Shown here piece after piece: positions 8,135 through 16,760 of a stretch of DNA of 64,000 nt. Positions within the stretch are counted from its first letter, which is position 1, and every line of letters starts with the position of its first letter. Origin of the DNA: Actinoplanes aureus. Its GTDB lineage: Bacteria > Actinomycetota > Actinomycetes > Mycobacteriales > Micromonosporaceae. Both the position numbers and the translations under genes were made by a program. The notes beneath the pieces are model-generated. The model had not been told where the DNA came from. It searched no databases and worked only from the letters and a program-made list of their open reading frames with translations. The stretch is from the NCBI RefSeq assembly GCF_015704865.1, contig NZ_JADQTO010000011.1:124001-188000 (forward strand), written 5' to 3'.

Positions 8135-8898
8135 GACGGCTCCCGCAGGGTTCGGCGGTGGTTGCGGACGAACAGCAGGCCGCTGGCGACCGTGAGCACC
8201 ACGGTGTGGGCGAGCAGCTGGGGCAGGGTGCCGCCGGTCCAGAGCTCGGCCACGGTACGGCCGTCGAACAGCGTCCTGGTGATCGCCTCGATGCCCAGCG
8301 TGGTGGGCAGGAGTCTGGCCAGGACGGCCAGCCAGTCCGGGTAGAGGGCCAGCGGCAGGAACGACCCGTTGAGCAGCAGCACCAGCGAGACCAGCAGCGA
8401 CTGGAGGGCGCCGATCATCGGCGAGCGCAGTGCGACGGCGGCCAGCAGGAAGGTGAAGGCCAGCACGTCGACCCCCAGCAGCAGGACCGGAAGCAGCGCC
8501 GCCCAGGACAGCGGGAGGGTGATCCCGGCAACCAGCATCGGCACGGTGGCGGCGACCGCCGCCACCGCCAGGCCGAAGATCGAGGCGGTGATCAACCGGC
8601 CGAGCATCGGCAGCCACGGCGGCGCCGGGCTCATCCGAGCCTGAGCGAGCGTGCCGGTGCGCTGTTCCTCGATCAGGTCGGCCACCATCACCAGACCGGC
8701 GTACTGGAGGAACCAGTACGCACCGATGGCGACCAGTGTCTGGGGCAGGACGTCCTGGCGTAGCTCGCCCTGACCGAGCACGAACTGCAGACCCAGATAC
8801 ATCATCGTGCTGATCAGGAGCGTGATGACGTGACCGGCCGGGTGGGCGAGCTGGATCCGCAGGCCCTTGCCGATCTCGGCGCGCAGGACGTCAAGCAT
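8131..8898 (-). CDS. ABC-2 type transporter permease
   Basis: 255 residues and six predicted helices. EEQRTGTLAQARMSPAPPWLP, the conserved coupling-helix region of ABC-2 permeases, lies near residue 78-98. It overlaps the ATPase gene upstream by 8 bp and the second permease downstream by 4 bp, so the three genes are one translationally coupled exporter operon. It is homologous in layout, not nearly identical, to the second permease, suggesting a heterodimeric channel. Confidence 0.85.
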   Translation of the reverse strand: MLDVLRAEIGKGLRIQLAHPAGHVITLLISTMMYLGLQFVLGQGELRQDVLPQTLVAIGAYWFLQYAGLVMVADLIEEQRTGTLAQARMSPAPPWLPMLGRLITASIFGLAVAAVAATVPMLVAGITLPLSWAALLPVLLLGVDVLAFTFLLAAVALRSPMIGALQSLLVSLVLLLNGSFLPLALYPDWLAVLARLLPTTLGIEAITRTLFDGRTVAELWTGGTLPQLLAHTVVLTVASGLLFVRNHRRTLREPS

Positions 8899-9805
8899 GC
8901 GCCGGCTCCTGGATCAGGGCGAGGAACACGTCCTCCAGGTCGGGCCGGACCTGGGTCAGCGACTGCAGCACCACACCGTGCGCGCGGAGGCGTTCGACCA
9001 GGTCGTAGACCTCGCCCGGCGCGTCGACCCGCAGCGTGATCGTGGTGACGCCGTCGCGCGTGACGCCGTCGAACCCGGGCGGCGCCGCTCCCTCCACCCG
9101 GATCTCGTATCGGTCGCGTTCCCGGGAACCGGCCAGCAGCTCACGCGTGGGCAGGTCGGCGACGAGCCGGCCCTGGCGGATGACGGCCACCCGGTCACAC
9201 ACCTCTTCGACCACGCCGAGCTGGTGGGTGGTGATCAGGACGGTGGTGCCGAGTTCGCCGGCGAGCTCGGCGATCCACCGCTTGATCGTGCGGGTGGCCT
9301 CCACGTCGAGGCCGAGGGTGGGCTCGTCCAGCAGCACGATCGGCGGGTCGGCGATCAGCGCGGCGGCGATCGCGACCTTCTGTTGCATGCCGCGGGAGAA
9401 GCCGCCGACCTTGTCGTCACGGCGCTCCCACAGACCCAGTTCGGTCAGCAGGTCGCGCGCCCGGTCCTTGATCCGGGCCCTGCGCATGCCTTTGAGCCGC
9501 CCGAAGTACATCAGGTTCTGCCAGGCCGACAGGCTCCAGTAGACGTTGCGGGAGCCTTCCAGCACCGCGCCGATCCGGGTCATCGCGGCCGGCCGCTGCC
9601 GGGTGACGTCGAAACCGCCCAGCCGGACCTGGCCCGAGGTGGGGGTCAGCAGGCCGGCCATCATCTTGATCGTCGTGGTCTTGCCGGCACCGTTCGGTCC
9701 CAGGAAGCCGATCACCGATCCGGCGGGGACGTGCAGTGACAGGTTGTCGACCGCCGGCAACCCGGCGGTGGCGTACACCTTGGTCAGAGCGTTGATTTCG
9801 ATCAT
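8891..9805 (-). CDS. ABC exporter ATP-binding protein
   Basis: 304 residues of DrrA/CcmA type: Walker A GPNGAGKTTTIKM (about 39), a variant signature GGFSRGMQQKVAIA (about 140), Walker B IVLLDEPTLGLD (about 162) and the H-loop ITTHQ. A C-terminal ~80-residue domain is typical of drug-export ATPases. GGAGAG lies just before the ATG at 9805. It drives the two permeases that follow. The divergent TetR regulator across 370 bp, with a monooxygenase-fold gene between, suggests efflux induced by a toxic ligand. Confidence 0.9.
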   Translation of the reverse strand: MIEINALTKVYATAGLPAVDNLSLHVPAGSVIGFLGPNGAGKTTTIKMMAGLLTPTSGQVRLGGFDVTRQRPAAMTRIGAVLEGSRNVYWSLSAWQNLMYFGRLKGMRRARIKDRARDLLTELGLWERRDDKVGGFSRGMQQKVAIAAALIADPPIVLLDEPTLGLDVEATRTIKRWIAELAGELGTTVLITTHQLGVVEEVCDRVAVIRQGRLVADLPTRELLAGSRERDRYEIRVEGAAPPGFDGVTRDGVTTITLRVDAPGEVYDLVERLRAHGVVLQSLTQVRPDLEDVFLALIQEPAHA

Positions 9806-9824
9806 GTCTCTCCTCGGTCCGGAG

Positions 9825-10115
9825 TCAGTGCTCGTCGACGATCTCGATGTCGCTGGCGACCGGTCCCCGGGCCAGCGCGAACGCCGTGGTGGCCTCGGCG
9901 CCGCCGGGCACCGCCTGCCGGGCCGCTCGCAGGCTGTCGGCCGAGTCCCAGCGCCAGATGCCGACCCAGTTCTCGTCGTCGATCCGGCCCAGGCGTGCCT
10001 CGGTGAGACCGGGGACGGCCGCCCGGGTGGCGGTGACCAGGGCGGCGTGGCGGGCACGCAGCTCGTCGGCGTCGGCCGGATCGATCTGGAAGCGGGTAAC
10101 GGTGACCACTGGCAT
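9825..10115 (-). CDS. Antibiotic-biosynthesis-monooxygenase (ABM) fold protein
   Basis: 96 residues, a single dimeric alpha/beta-barrel domain (MPVVTVTRFQIDPADADELRARHAAL...GRIDDENWVGIWRWDSADSLRAA). Members are cofactor-free oxygenases, heme-degrading enzymes or structural relatives, and the active residues cannot be assigned here. It is first in the reverse operon, 19 bp upstream of the exporter ATPase, and sits next to the TetR operator. It probably belongs to the TetR-controlled response, perhaps modifying the exported compound. Confidence 0.78.
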   Translation of the reverse strand: MPVVTVTRFQIDPADADELRARHAALVTATRAAVPGLTEARLGRIDDENWVGIWRWDSADSLRAARQAVPGGAEATTAFALARGPVASDIEIVDEH

Positions 10116-10117
10116 GA

Positions 10118-10160
10118 CTAGACCTCTTCTCTAGAGTCGACTTCTAGTTACGAGGTCTAG
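10118..10160. promoter_or_regulatory. TetR-type operator between divergent genes
   Basis: A perfect 9-bp inverted repeat, CTAGACCTC (10118-10126) and GAGGTCTAG (10152-10160), encloses a second pair, CTAGA (10131-10135) and TCTAG (10143-10147), with a 7-nt centre. Four CTAG tetramers in 43 bp are remarkable in such GC-rich DNA. The element fills the 60-bp gap between the ABM and TetR genes, so it probably binds the TetR protein and controls both directions. Confidence 0.7.
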
Positions 10161-10175
10161 ATATAGTCTCCAGTC

Positions 10176-10811
10176 ATGAGTGACGTCAAGCGGACGAACA
10201 AGCGGGCACAGAAGTCTCAGGAGACGCGCGGGCGGATCCGGCAGGCGGCGCTCGAGTTGTTCACCCGCGACGGCTACGGCGCCACGAACCTGCAGGACGT
10301 CGCCGACCGGGCCGGCGTCGCGATCCAGACGATCTACTTCGTCTTCGGCAACAAGCGCGCCCTGCTCAAGGAGCTGGTCGACGTCACGATCGCCGGCGAC
10401 GAGGAGCCGGTGGCCACGATGAACCGGCCCTGGTACACCGATGCGCTAGCCGCCGGCACGGCTCCGGAGATGCTGCGCGCCTACGTCGCGGGCACCACGT
10501 CCGTGCTGGAGCGGGTCGCCCCGATCGGCAGGATGCTGCGGGCCGCGGCCGCGAGCGATCCCGAGGTCGGCACGCTGTGGCCAGCCGGGACCGACCCGCG
10601 GTACGTCGTACACCAGCACGCCGCCGAGGCGCTGGCCGGAAAACCGGGCGCGAACCCGGACGTGCCGGTGGAGGAGGTCGCCGACCTGCTGTACGGCCTG
10701 CTCAGCCCGGAGTTGTACCTGGTGTTCGTGGAAGAGCGCGGCTGGTCGGCCCAGCGCTGGCAGCGATGGGCCGGCGACACGCTGCACGCCCAGCTGTGCC
10801 GATCCGACTAG
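10176..10811 (+). CDS. TetR-family transcriptional regulator
   Basis: 211 residues. The HTH is at about 18-62 (RIRQAALELFTRDGYGATNLQDVADRAGV, then the recognition helix IQTIYFVFGNKRALLKEL). A C-terminal ligand-binding/dimer domain follows. Divergent from the ABM/exporter operon with inverted repeats in the gap, it is the likely ligand-responsive repressor of that operon. The ATG at 10176 immediately follows the operator, so the leader is short. The stop overlaps the convergent MEDS/STAS gene by 4 bp. Confidence 0.92.
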   Translation: MSDVKRTNKRAQKSQETRGRIRQAALELFTRDGYGATNLQDVADRAGVAIQTIYFVFGNKRALLKELVDVTIAGDEEPVATMNRPWYTDALAAGTAPEMLRAYVAGTTSVLERVAPIGRMLRAAAASDPEVGTLWPAGTDPRYVVHQHAAEALAGKPGANPDVPVEEVADLLYGLLSPELYLVFVEERGWSAQRWQRWAGDTLHAQLCRSD

Positions 10812-11605
10812 GGCTGATCCGACCGGGACGGAATTCCGTCGCCCGCCCGGATCAGGTCGAGCAGCTCGATCTGGTCTCGGCTGGCCCTGATGGTCAGGCC
10901 GGTGAGCTCGGTATAGCCGCGGACGATGGTGGCGAGGGCTCGTACGTCCAGGAACGTCATCGCCGTGATGTCCAGGACGTCGCCGGGCCGCAGGGTGCGG
11001 GCCAGGGCCGCGAACGCGAGGGAGTTCGCCAGGTCGGTCTCGCCGGAGAGTCGCAGGGTCCGGCCGGTGCGCCGGTGGCGGAGCGGCGACCTGTCCTGGA
11101 CGCCGGCGGGATGGGCCCGGCAGGCCGCCGCGACCTGCTTGGCCGGGAAGACGCGGGTGTCGTACTGGCAGATGGCGGTCAGCTCGCGGCTGGTGAACAG
11201 GCCGGCCGACTCGGCCTCGAAGTCGGTGAGCGCGTCGGGATCGACCCCGGCCGCCCAGGTCATGTCGACACTGACCCACAACCCGGAAAAGCCGGCGTCG
11301 ACGGCCTGGCGGGTCGCGCCCGCGTACGCCTCGTTCAGGTAGGCCGGGTCGAATCGGCCGGGCGCCAGCTGCACCTGCCGGCTGTCCGCGATCTGTACCT
11401 GACCGCTGCGGACCGCCCCGGCGATCACCGGGCTGCTCGCACCGAGGCGGTGCTGGAAACAGCTCCGGTGCGGGCCACCGGGAAAAACCATGACCAGGGC
11501 GGACGCGGCGACGGCCTGCTCGGCGAAGCGGATGGTGTTGCCGGCGAACTGTGCCTCCGCCGCGAAGGTGGCGCTGATGTGGTCACCCGGTTGGATGGCG
11601 AGCAC
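10808..11605 (-). CDS. MEDS-domain and STAS-domain signalling protein
   Basis: 265 residues. The N-terminal ~155 residues (GDHISATFAAEAQF, GLWVSVDMTWAAG, the ELTAICQYDTRVFP segment) form a MEDS/DcmR-like sensory domain. The C-terminal ~90 residues look like a STAS anti-anti-sigma domain (LSGETDLANS...GDVLDITAMTFLDVRALATIV). The conserved position that would be phosphorylated appears inside DITAMTFLD as Thr rather than Ser. The GTG at 11605 is chosen because GAGGAGG lies 8 nt upstream. It is probably a partner-switching regulator of a sigma factor not present here. Sensed signal unknown. Confidence 0.8.
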   Translation of the reverse strand: MLAIQPGDHISATFAAEAQFAGNTIRFAEQAVAASALVMVFPGGPHRSCFQHRLGASSPVIAGAVRSGQVQIADSRQVQLAPGRFDPAYLNEAYAGATRQAVDAGFSGLWVSVDMTWAAGVDPDALTDFEAESAGLFTSRELTAICQYDTRVFPAKQVAAACRAHPAGVQDRSPLRHRRTGRTLRLSGETDLANSLAFAALARTLRPGDVLDITAMTFLDVRALATIVRGYTELTGLTIRASRDQIELLDLIRAGDGIPSRSDQP

Positions 11606-11748
11606 GGCGATCACCTCCTCGGCCCGACCCGCCGGCCTGGCTGAGCGTATCGCGGCCCCGCGCCGGGAGGGGATCGCCGAACCGGACAAGCGGTGCGTCA
11701 TCGGCAGGCGCGTCACCCGGCCGAGAAGCCGATCTTGAGCCTGCTAAG

Positions 11749-11767
11749 TTAGGCCTGCCTTACCTAA
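11749..11767 (+). promoter_or_regulatory. Iron box (IdeR/DmdR-type operator)
   Basis: TTAGGCCTGCCTTACCTAA is a 19-bp imperfect palindrome close to the actinobacterial iron-box consensus (TTAGGTTAGGCTAACCTAA). It ends 21 bp before the start codon of the siderophore-binding lipoprotein gene. This predicts repression of the uptake operon by an iron-loaded DtxR-family protein. The site is seen directly; the regulator is elsewhere. Confidence 0.85.
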
Positions 11768-11788
11768 CACAGAGTGGAGTCCCCCGCC

Positions 11789-12826
11789 ATGCGCGCAACC
11801 CGGTTCCTCGCGGGAATCGTCGCCGCCACCACCGCACTGGCACTCGCTGCCTGCGGCGGCTCGTCCGACACCGAAGACACCCCCGCCGCGTCCGGCAGCG
11901 CCGCTGCGTCGTTCCCGGTCACCGTCACCCACGCGTTCGGCACCACGACCATCGCGAAGAAGCCCGAGCGGGTCGCCACGGTCAACTGGGCCAACCACGA
12001 GGTGCCCCTCGCGCTGGGCATCGTTCCGGTCGGCTACGCCAAGGCCAACTTCGGCGACGAGGACGGCGACGGCCTGCTGCCCTGGGACGCCGCGAAGCTC
12101 AAGGAGCTGGGCGCGCAAACCCCGGTGCTGTTCGACGAGACAGACGGCATCGACTTCGAGGGCGTGGCCAACACCAAGCCGGACGTCATCCTGGCCGCCT
12201 ACTCCGGTCTGACCCAGCAGGACTACGACACGCTGACCAAGATCGCGCCGGTCGTCGCGTACCCGAAGGCGGCCTGGGCCACCTCGTGGCGCGACAGCAT
12301 CAAGCTGGAGAGCCAGGCTCTCGGCCTGGCCGCCGAGGGCGACGCGCTGATCGCGAAGATCGAGAAGCAGATGACCGACGAGGCCGCGCGCTACCCGAAG
12401 CTGGCCGGCAAGTCGGTGATGTTCCTGACCCACCTCGACCCGACCGACCTCAGCAAGATCAGCTTCTACACCACGCACGACACCCGGGCGCAGTTCTTCA
12501 CCGACCTCGGCATGAAGCACCCGGCGAGCATCGAGAAGGCCTCCGCCGCGACCACCGAGTTCAGCCTCACGCAGAGCGCCGAGCAGGTCCAGAACCTCAG
12601 CGACGTGGACATCATCGTGACCTACGGTGACGCCGAGGGCACCACCCTGGCCACCCTGCAGAAGGACCCGCTGCTCTCCAAGATCCCGGCGATCAAGCGT
12701 GGCTCGTTCGTCTCGCTGCCCGGCAGCACCCCGGTGGCCACCGCCGCCAACCCGACGCCGCTGGCCGTCTCGTTCGTACTCAAGGACTACGTCGACCTGC
12801 TCGGCAAGGCCGCCGACAAGATCTGA
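11789..12826 (+). CDS. Iron-siderophore ABC transporter substrate-binding lipoprotein
   Basis: 345 residues. A lipoprotein signal ends in the lipobox LALAAC (Cys ~22), followed by a Ser/Ala/Thr linker. The periplasmic-binding fold is of FepB/FecB type (TVTHAFGTTTIAKKPERVATV near 45, KPDVILAAYSGL near 135). It captures ferric siderophore outside the membrane for the two permeases downstream. ATG 11789 is chosen because the signal peptide begins there. An iron box lies immediately upstream, and the stop overlaps the next start by 1 bp. Confidence 0.92.
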   Translation: MRATRFLAGIVAATTALALAACGGSSDTEDTPAASGSAAASFPVTVTHAFGTTTIAKKPERVATVNWANHEVPLALGIVPVGYAKANFGDEDGDGLLPWDAAKLKELGAQTPVLFDETDGIDFEGVANTKPDVILAAYSGLTQQDYDTLTKIAPVVAYPKAAWATSWRDSIKLESQALGLAAEGDALIAKIEKQMTDEAARYPKLAGKSVMFLTHLDPTDLSKISFYTTHDTRAQFFTDLGMKHPASIEKASAATTEFSLTQSAEQVQNLSDVDIIVTYGDAEGTTLATLQKDPLLSKIPAIKRGSFVSLPGSTPVATAANPTPLAVSFVLKDYVDLLGKAADKI

Positions 12827-13869
12827 TGACGCTCGTCGAAACCAGGTCCGGGCCGGACGTCGCCGACGTGCGACGCCCGGCCCGGGTGCGCCTGGCCTGG
12901 CTCCTGGCCGTTCTCGCCGTCCTGATCCTGGTCCTGCTGGCATCGGTCGCCTTCGGCTCCCGGATCGTCGGCTGGGCCGACATCACCGCCGCCTTCGGCG
13001 GCAGCGACGAGACGCTCGATCAGGCGGCCGTGGTCAAACGCATTCCGCGTACGGTGCTCGCGGCACTCGTCGGCGCGGCGCTCGCCCTGTCCGGCGCGGT
13101 CATGCAGGGCGTCACCCGTAACCCGCTCGCCGACCCGGGCATCCTCGGCGTGAACATGGGGGCCATGCTCGCGATCGCGGTCGGCATGGTGACCATCGGG
13201 CTGTACACCGCGACCGCGTACATCTGGGTCGCCATCGCCGGAGCGGCCGTGTCCACCCTGTTCGTCTACGCGGTCGGCTCGCTCGGCCGTGGCGGCGCCA
13301 CCCCGCTCAAGATCGCACTGGCCGGTGCGGCCACCTCCGCCGCGCTCGCGTCGCTGGTGGTCGCGGTCGTGCTCCCGCGCGGCGACATCGCCGAGAACTT
13401 CCAGTCCTGGCAGGTCGGCGGGGTCGGCGGCGCGAGCTGGGAGAGCATCGGCCAGGTGCTGCCGTTCCTGATCGGCGGCCTGGTCATCTGCCTGCTCTGC
13501 GCCAGGTCGCTGAACTCCCTCGCGCTCGGCGACGAACTGGCCGCCGGCCTCGGTGAACGCGTCGCCCTGGTACGCGCCGTCGCGGCCCTCGGTGCGGTGG
13601 TGCTGTGCGGCGCGGCCACCGCGGTCGCCGGGCCGATCGCCTTCGTCGGCCTGATCGTCCCGCACCTGTGCCGGCTGCTCGTCGGCCTGGACCACCGCTG
13701 GCTGCTGCCGTTCGTCACGCTCGTCGGCGCCGCGCTGCTGACCGCGGCGGACGTCGTCGGCCGGGTGGTGAACCGGCCCGACGAGATCGAGGCCGGCATC
13801 ATCACCGCGCTGATCGGCGCCCCGTTCTTCATCTACATCGTCCGCCGGCAGAAGGTACGCGAGCTGTGA
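12826..13869 (+). CDS. FecCD-family iron-siderophore permease
   Basis: 347 residues, about ten membrane helices, the full FecCD length. Family motifs are RIPRTVLAALVGAALALSGA and QGVTRNPLADPGILGVN near 65-105, and GPIAFVGLIVPHLCRLLVG near 265. It pairs with the next permease to form the membrane channel for ferric siderophore import. The ATG shares a base with the preceding stop, and the end overlaps the next gene by 4 bp, so the operon is tightly coupled. Confidence 0.93.
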   Translation: MTLVETRSGPDVADVRRPARVRLAWLLAVLAVLILVLLASVAFGSRIVGWADITAAFGGSDETLDQAAVVKRIPRTVLAALVGAALALSGAVMQGVTRNPLADPGILGVNMGAMLAIAVGMVTIGLYTATAYIWVAIAGAAVSTLFVYAVGSLGRGGATPLKIALAGAATSAALASLVVAVVLPRGDIAENFQSWQVGGVGGASWESIGQVLPFLIGGLVICLLCARSLNSLALGDELAAGLGERVALVRAVAALGAVVLCGAATAVAGPIAFVGLIVPHLCRLLVGLDHRWLLPFVTLVGAALLTAADVVGRVVNRPDEIEAGIITALIGAPFFIYIVRRQKVREL

Positions 13870-14897
13870 GCACCACCTTGACGGCCGTCACCCGCGGCCG
13901 GGTCCGGCGCGGCCGGCGACGGCAGACCGTACTGGCCGTCCTCGGTGTGGCGGTGGCCGTGATGTTCCTCGTCTCGCTGATGGTCGGGCAGACCTTCTAC
14001 CCGCCCGGCGACGTACTGCGGGTGATCCTCGGCGGGACCGTGCCGGGTGCCTCGTTCACCGTGGGTGAGCTCCGGCTGCCCCGGACCGTCCTTGCCCTGA
14101 TCACCGGGCTGTGCTTCGGGATGGGCGGGGTCACCTTCCAGACCATGATGCGCAACCCGCTGGCCAGCCCCGACATCATCGGTATCAGCTCCGCGGCGGG
14201 CGCGGCGGCGGCCTTCGCCATCATCGTGCTCAACCTCGGCGAGACCGGCGTCTCGGTCTTCGCCATCACCGCGGCACTCGGCGTGGCCCTGGTCATCTAC
14301 GTCCTGTCGTTCAAGGACGGTGTGGCCGGCACCCGGCTCGTCCTGATCGGCATCGGCATCGCCGCCATGCTGAACAGCGCCACCTCGTACATCCTGAACC
14401 AGGCCGGGCAGTGGGACCTGCAGGCCGCGACGCGCTGGCTCAACGGCAGCCTGAACGGGTCCACCTGGAACGAGGCGCTTCCGGTGCTGCTCGCCCTGCT
14501 GGTGTTCGGCCCGGTGCTGCTCGGCCAGGCCCGGAACCTGACCATGCTGCAGCTCGGCGACGACACCGCGGCGGCTCTGGGGACCCGGCTGGAACGTACC
14601 CGGCTGGTGTCGATCGTCGCCGCTGTCGGCCTGATCGCGTTCGCCACCTCGGCCACCGGCCCGATCGCGTTCGTGGCTTTCCTCGCCGGGCCGATCGCTG
14701 CCCGGCTGGTCGGCTCCGGCGGCTCGGTGCTGCTGCCGTCCGCCCTGGTCGGCTCGTTGCTGGTGCTGGTCGCGGACTTCCTCGGCCAGTTCGCCTTCGA
14801 CACCCGCTTCCCGGTGGGTGTGATCACCGGCGTGCTCGGCGCCCCGTACCTCATCTATCTGCTCGTCCGCACGAACCGCGCGGGAGGCTCCCTGTGA
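13866..14897 (+). CDS. FecCD-family iron-siderophore permease (second subunit)
   Basis: 343 residues from GTG 13866, with ten predicted helices. FecCD motifs ELRLPRTVLALITGLCFG, MRNPLASPDIIGISSAAG and ATGPIAFVAFLAGPIAARL are clear. The start sits in a GTGA overlap with the upstream permease. Together they make a heterodimeric FepD/FepG-like channel. Confidence 0.93.
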   Translation: MSTTLTAVTRGRVRRGRRRQTVLAVLGVAVAVMFLVSLMVGQTFYPPGDVLRVILGGTVPGASFTVGELRLPRTVLALITGLCFGMGGVTFQTMMRNPLASPDIIGISSAAGAAAAFAIIVLNLGETGVSVFAITAALGVALVIYVLSFKDGVAGTRLVLIGIGIAAMLNSATSYILNQAGQWDLQAATRWLNGSLNGSTWNEALPVLLALLVFGPVLLGQARNLTMLQLGDDTAAALGTRLERTRLVSIVAAVGLIAFATSATGPIAFVAFLAGPIAARLVGSGGSVLLPSALVGSLLVLVADFLGQFAFDTRFPVGVITGVLGAPYLIYLLVRTNRAGGSL

Positions 14898-15703
14898 CCA
14901 CCGACCACTCCCTGACGGCCGAGAAGCTGACCGTTGGCTACGGCGACCGGGTCGTCATCGAGTCGCTCGACCTGCTCGTGCCGCCGGGCCGGATCACCGC
15001 GATCGTCGGCGCCAACGCCTGCGGCAAGTCGACGCTGCTGCGCTCGATGTCCCGGCTGCTCGCACCGCGGGCCGGGCACGTCCTGCTGGACGGCCGCGAG
15101 GTGCACCGGATGCCGGCGAAGGAGCTGGCCCGCACCCTCGGCCTGCTGCCGCAGTCACCGATCGCGCCGGAAGGCATCACCGTCGCCGACCTGGTCGGCC
15201 GGGGCCGCAACCCGCACCAGCGGATCCTGTCGCGGTGGAGCCGGGACGACGACGTCGCGGTGGCCGCCGCCCTGGACGCCACGCACACCGCGGACCTGGC
15301 GGAACGCTCGGTCGACGAGCTCTCCGGCGGTCAGCGCCAGCGGGTGTGGATCGCGATGGCCCTGGCACAGCAGACCGAGCTGCTGCTGCTCGACGAGCCG
15401 ACCACGTTCCTCGACGTCAGCCACCAGGTCGAGGTGCTGGACCTGCTCACCGACCTGAACCGGGACCGCGGCACCACGATCGTCATGGTCCTGCACGACC
15501 TGAACATGGCGGCCCGTTACGCGGACCACCTGATCGCGCTGGCCGCCGGCGGCGTGCACGCCGCCGGCGAGCCGGCCGAGGTGCTGACCGAGGATTGCGT
15601 ACGCGCGGTCTTCGGCCTGGACAGCCAGGTGATCGACGACCCGGTGTCCGGCAAGCCGTTGATGCTGCCGATCGGCCGGCACCACGTGCGCACCCCGGTG
15701 TAG
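14894..15703 (+). CDS. Iron-siderophore ABC transporter ATP-binding protein
   Basis: 269 residues of FepC/FhuC type: Walker A GANACGKSTLL (about 40), Q-loop LLPQSPIAPEGITV, ABC signature ELSGGQRQRVWIAMALAQ (about 145), Walker B LLLLDEPTTFLD and H-loop VLHDLNMAARYAD. It powers import through the two permeases. The start overlaps the second permease's stop as GTGA. This completes a four-gene uptake set; no siderophore biosynthesis or reductase gene is adjacent. Confidence 0.94.
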   Translation: MTTDHSLTAEKLTVGYGDRVVIESLDLLVPPGRITAIVGANACGKSTLLRSMSRLLAPRAGHVLLDGREVHRMPAKELARTLGLLPQSPIAPEGITVADLVGRGRNPHQRILSRWSRDDDVAVAAALDATHTADLAERSVDELSGGQRQRVWIAMALAQQTELLLLDEPTTFLDVSHQVEVLDLLTDLNRDRGTTIVMVLHDLNMAARYADHLIALAAGGVHAAGEPAEVLTEDCVRAVFGLDSQVIDDPVSGKPLMLPIGRHHVRTPV

Positions 15704-15742
15704 CCGTTGCGGGGATGCCGGGCTTGACCCGCGAGGCGTAGC

Positions 15743-16021
15743 GTGCCCGATGTGGCAGGCCGAACCCGCGTCCAACTCCTGACCGCGGTCGGGCATGTGG
15801 TCCTGCTCATCGGCGCGATCGCCACTGTCGCGGTGGGATTCGCGATCGTCACCACCCGGTTCGCCGGGCCCGGCATCGAGTTCGCCGTCGCGCTGGCGAC
15901 GACGGTCGCGGTCAGCCTTTACGGCAGCCTCGTCGCGTCGTCTACTCTGCACCGTCGACTGGACGGGCCGCGGCGCCCCGGCGCCCCGGCCGCCGGGAGC
16001 CGCGCTCCAGGCGAGCCCTGA
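15743..16021 (+). CDS. Small two-helix membrane protein, unknown
   Basis: 92 residues from GTG 15743, with GAGG nearby upstream. Two strongly hydrophobic helices are visible (QLLTAVGHVVLLIGAIATVAV near 11-35 and EFAVALATTVAVSLYGSLVAS near 46-68). A Pro/Arg/Gly-rich hydrophilic tail follows. No family recognised. The last 80 bp overlap the end of a convergent gene, which lowers confidence in the C-terminus. It lies 40 bp after the siderophore operon and could be read through from it. Confidence 0.5.
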   Translation: MPDVAGRTRVQLLTAVGHVVLLIGAIATVAVGFAIVTTRFAGPGIEFAVALATTVAVSLYGSLVASSTLHRRLDGPRRPGAPAAGSRAPGEP

Positions 16022-16760
16022 CGGCTCGGCCGGCGATCGTCGCACCGGTGCCGCCCAGGGCGGTGGTGATCGCCGCGCCGGCGAGGATCATCTGTTCGTG
16101 TGTGGTGAGTTCGGGTGTGAGCTCGCGCAGGACAAGGAACAGCACGAGGTAGATGGCGGCGAGGCCCGCGACGGCAGCCAGCCCGGCGACGACTTTGAAC
16201 GCCTCGTACAGCAGGTACCGCTTCAGCGTCTCGCCGTCGTTCGTGGCCCGCGTCATGTGCCAGACCGCGAAGTCGTAGTAGTCGGCGGGTCCGCGCGGCG
16301 TTTCCTGGGGCTTCGAAGGCTGCTGCCGGACCACCTCGCGAAGGGCGTCCTCGATAGCGTCGCGCGCCGGCTTACCGAGGCGTTTCGGGTCTGCGGGCCA
16401 GGTGGCGCACTCTTTGAAGATCACCCGGCACACGGCGGCGGGGCCGCCGGCCCGGCACAGGTCGGCTGTCTGGTGCCGGCGCGCGAAGTCCTCGATCAGT
16501 CCATGTACGAGTCGGCAGAGTTGGACGACCCGCTCGGTCAATTCGAGCGCGGCCGGATGAATTGCGACGTCCACAGTCGACTTCGCGTCGAGTTCAACAA
16601 ACGCTATTTGTTTCTGCTTGAGCCAGCGCGCGGGGAGAGCCGTGGGGTCGGAGAGGAGGCTCGCGGCAAAGTCCCGGAGGTGCTTGGGCTCGACGCGCTT
16701 GGTGCCACGCCGGATGAGCTGCGCTTTCGTCATCCGCGGCGGCGACGCCTTCTGGTCCAT
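15942..16760 (-). CDS. Hypothetical membrane-anchored protein
   Basis: 272 residues: a ~185-residue hydrophilic, probably cytoplasmic, N-terminal part with several charged helices, then two membrane helices (FKVVAGLAAVAGLAAIYLVLFLVL near 187-212 and MILAGAAITTALGGTGATIAGRAV near 222-246) and a basic tail. No family recognised. It is divergent from the XRE/glycosyltransferase pair across a 220-bp gap that includes an AT-rich stretch, so it may belong to the same cassette. Its 3' end overlaps the small convergent membrane gene. Confidence 0.7.
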   Translation of the reverse strand: MDQKASPPRMTKAQLIRRGTKRVEPKHLRDFAASLLSDPTALPARWLKQKQIAFVELDAKSTVDVAIHPAALELTERVVQLCRLVHGLIEDFARRHQTADLCRAGGPAAVCRVIFKECATWPADPKRLGKPARDAIEDALREVVRQQPSKPQETPRGPADYYDFAVWHMTRATNDGETLKRYLLYEAFKVVAGLAAVAGLAAIYLVLFLVLRELTPELTTHEQMILAGAAITTALGGTGATIAGRAVRARLERGSRRPGRRGAAARPVDGAE

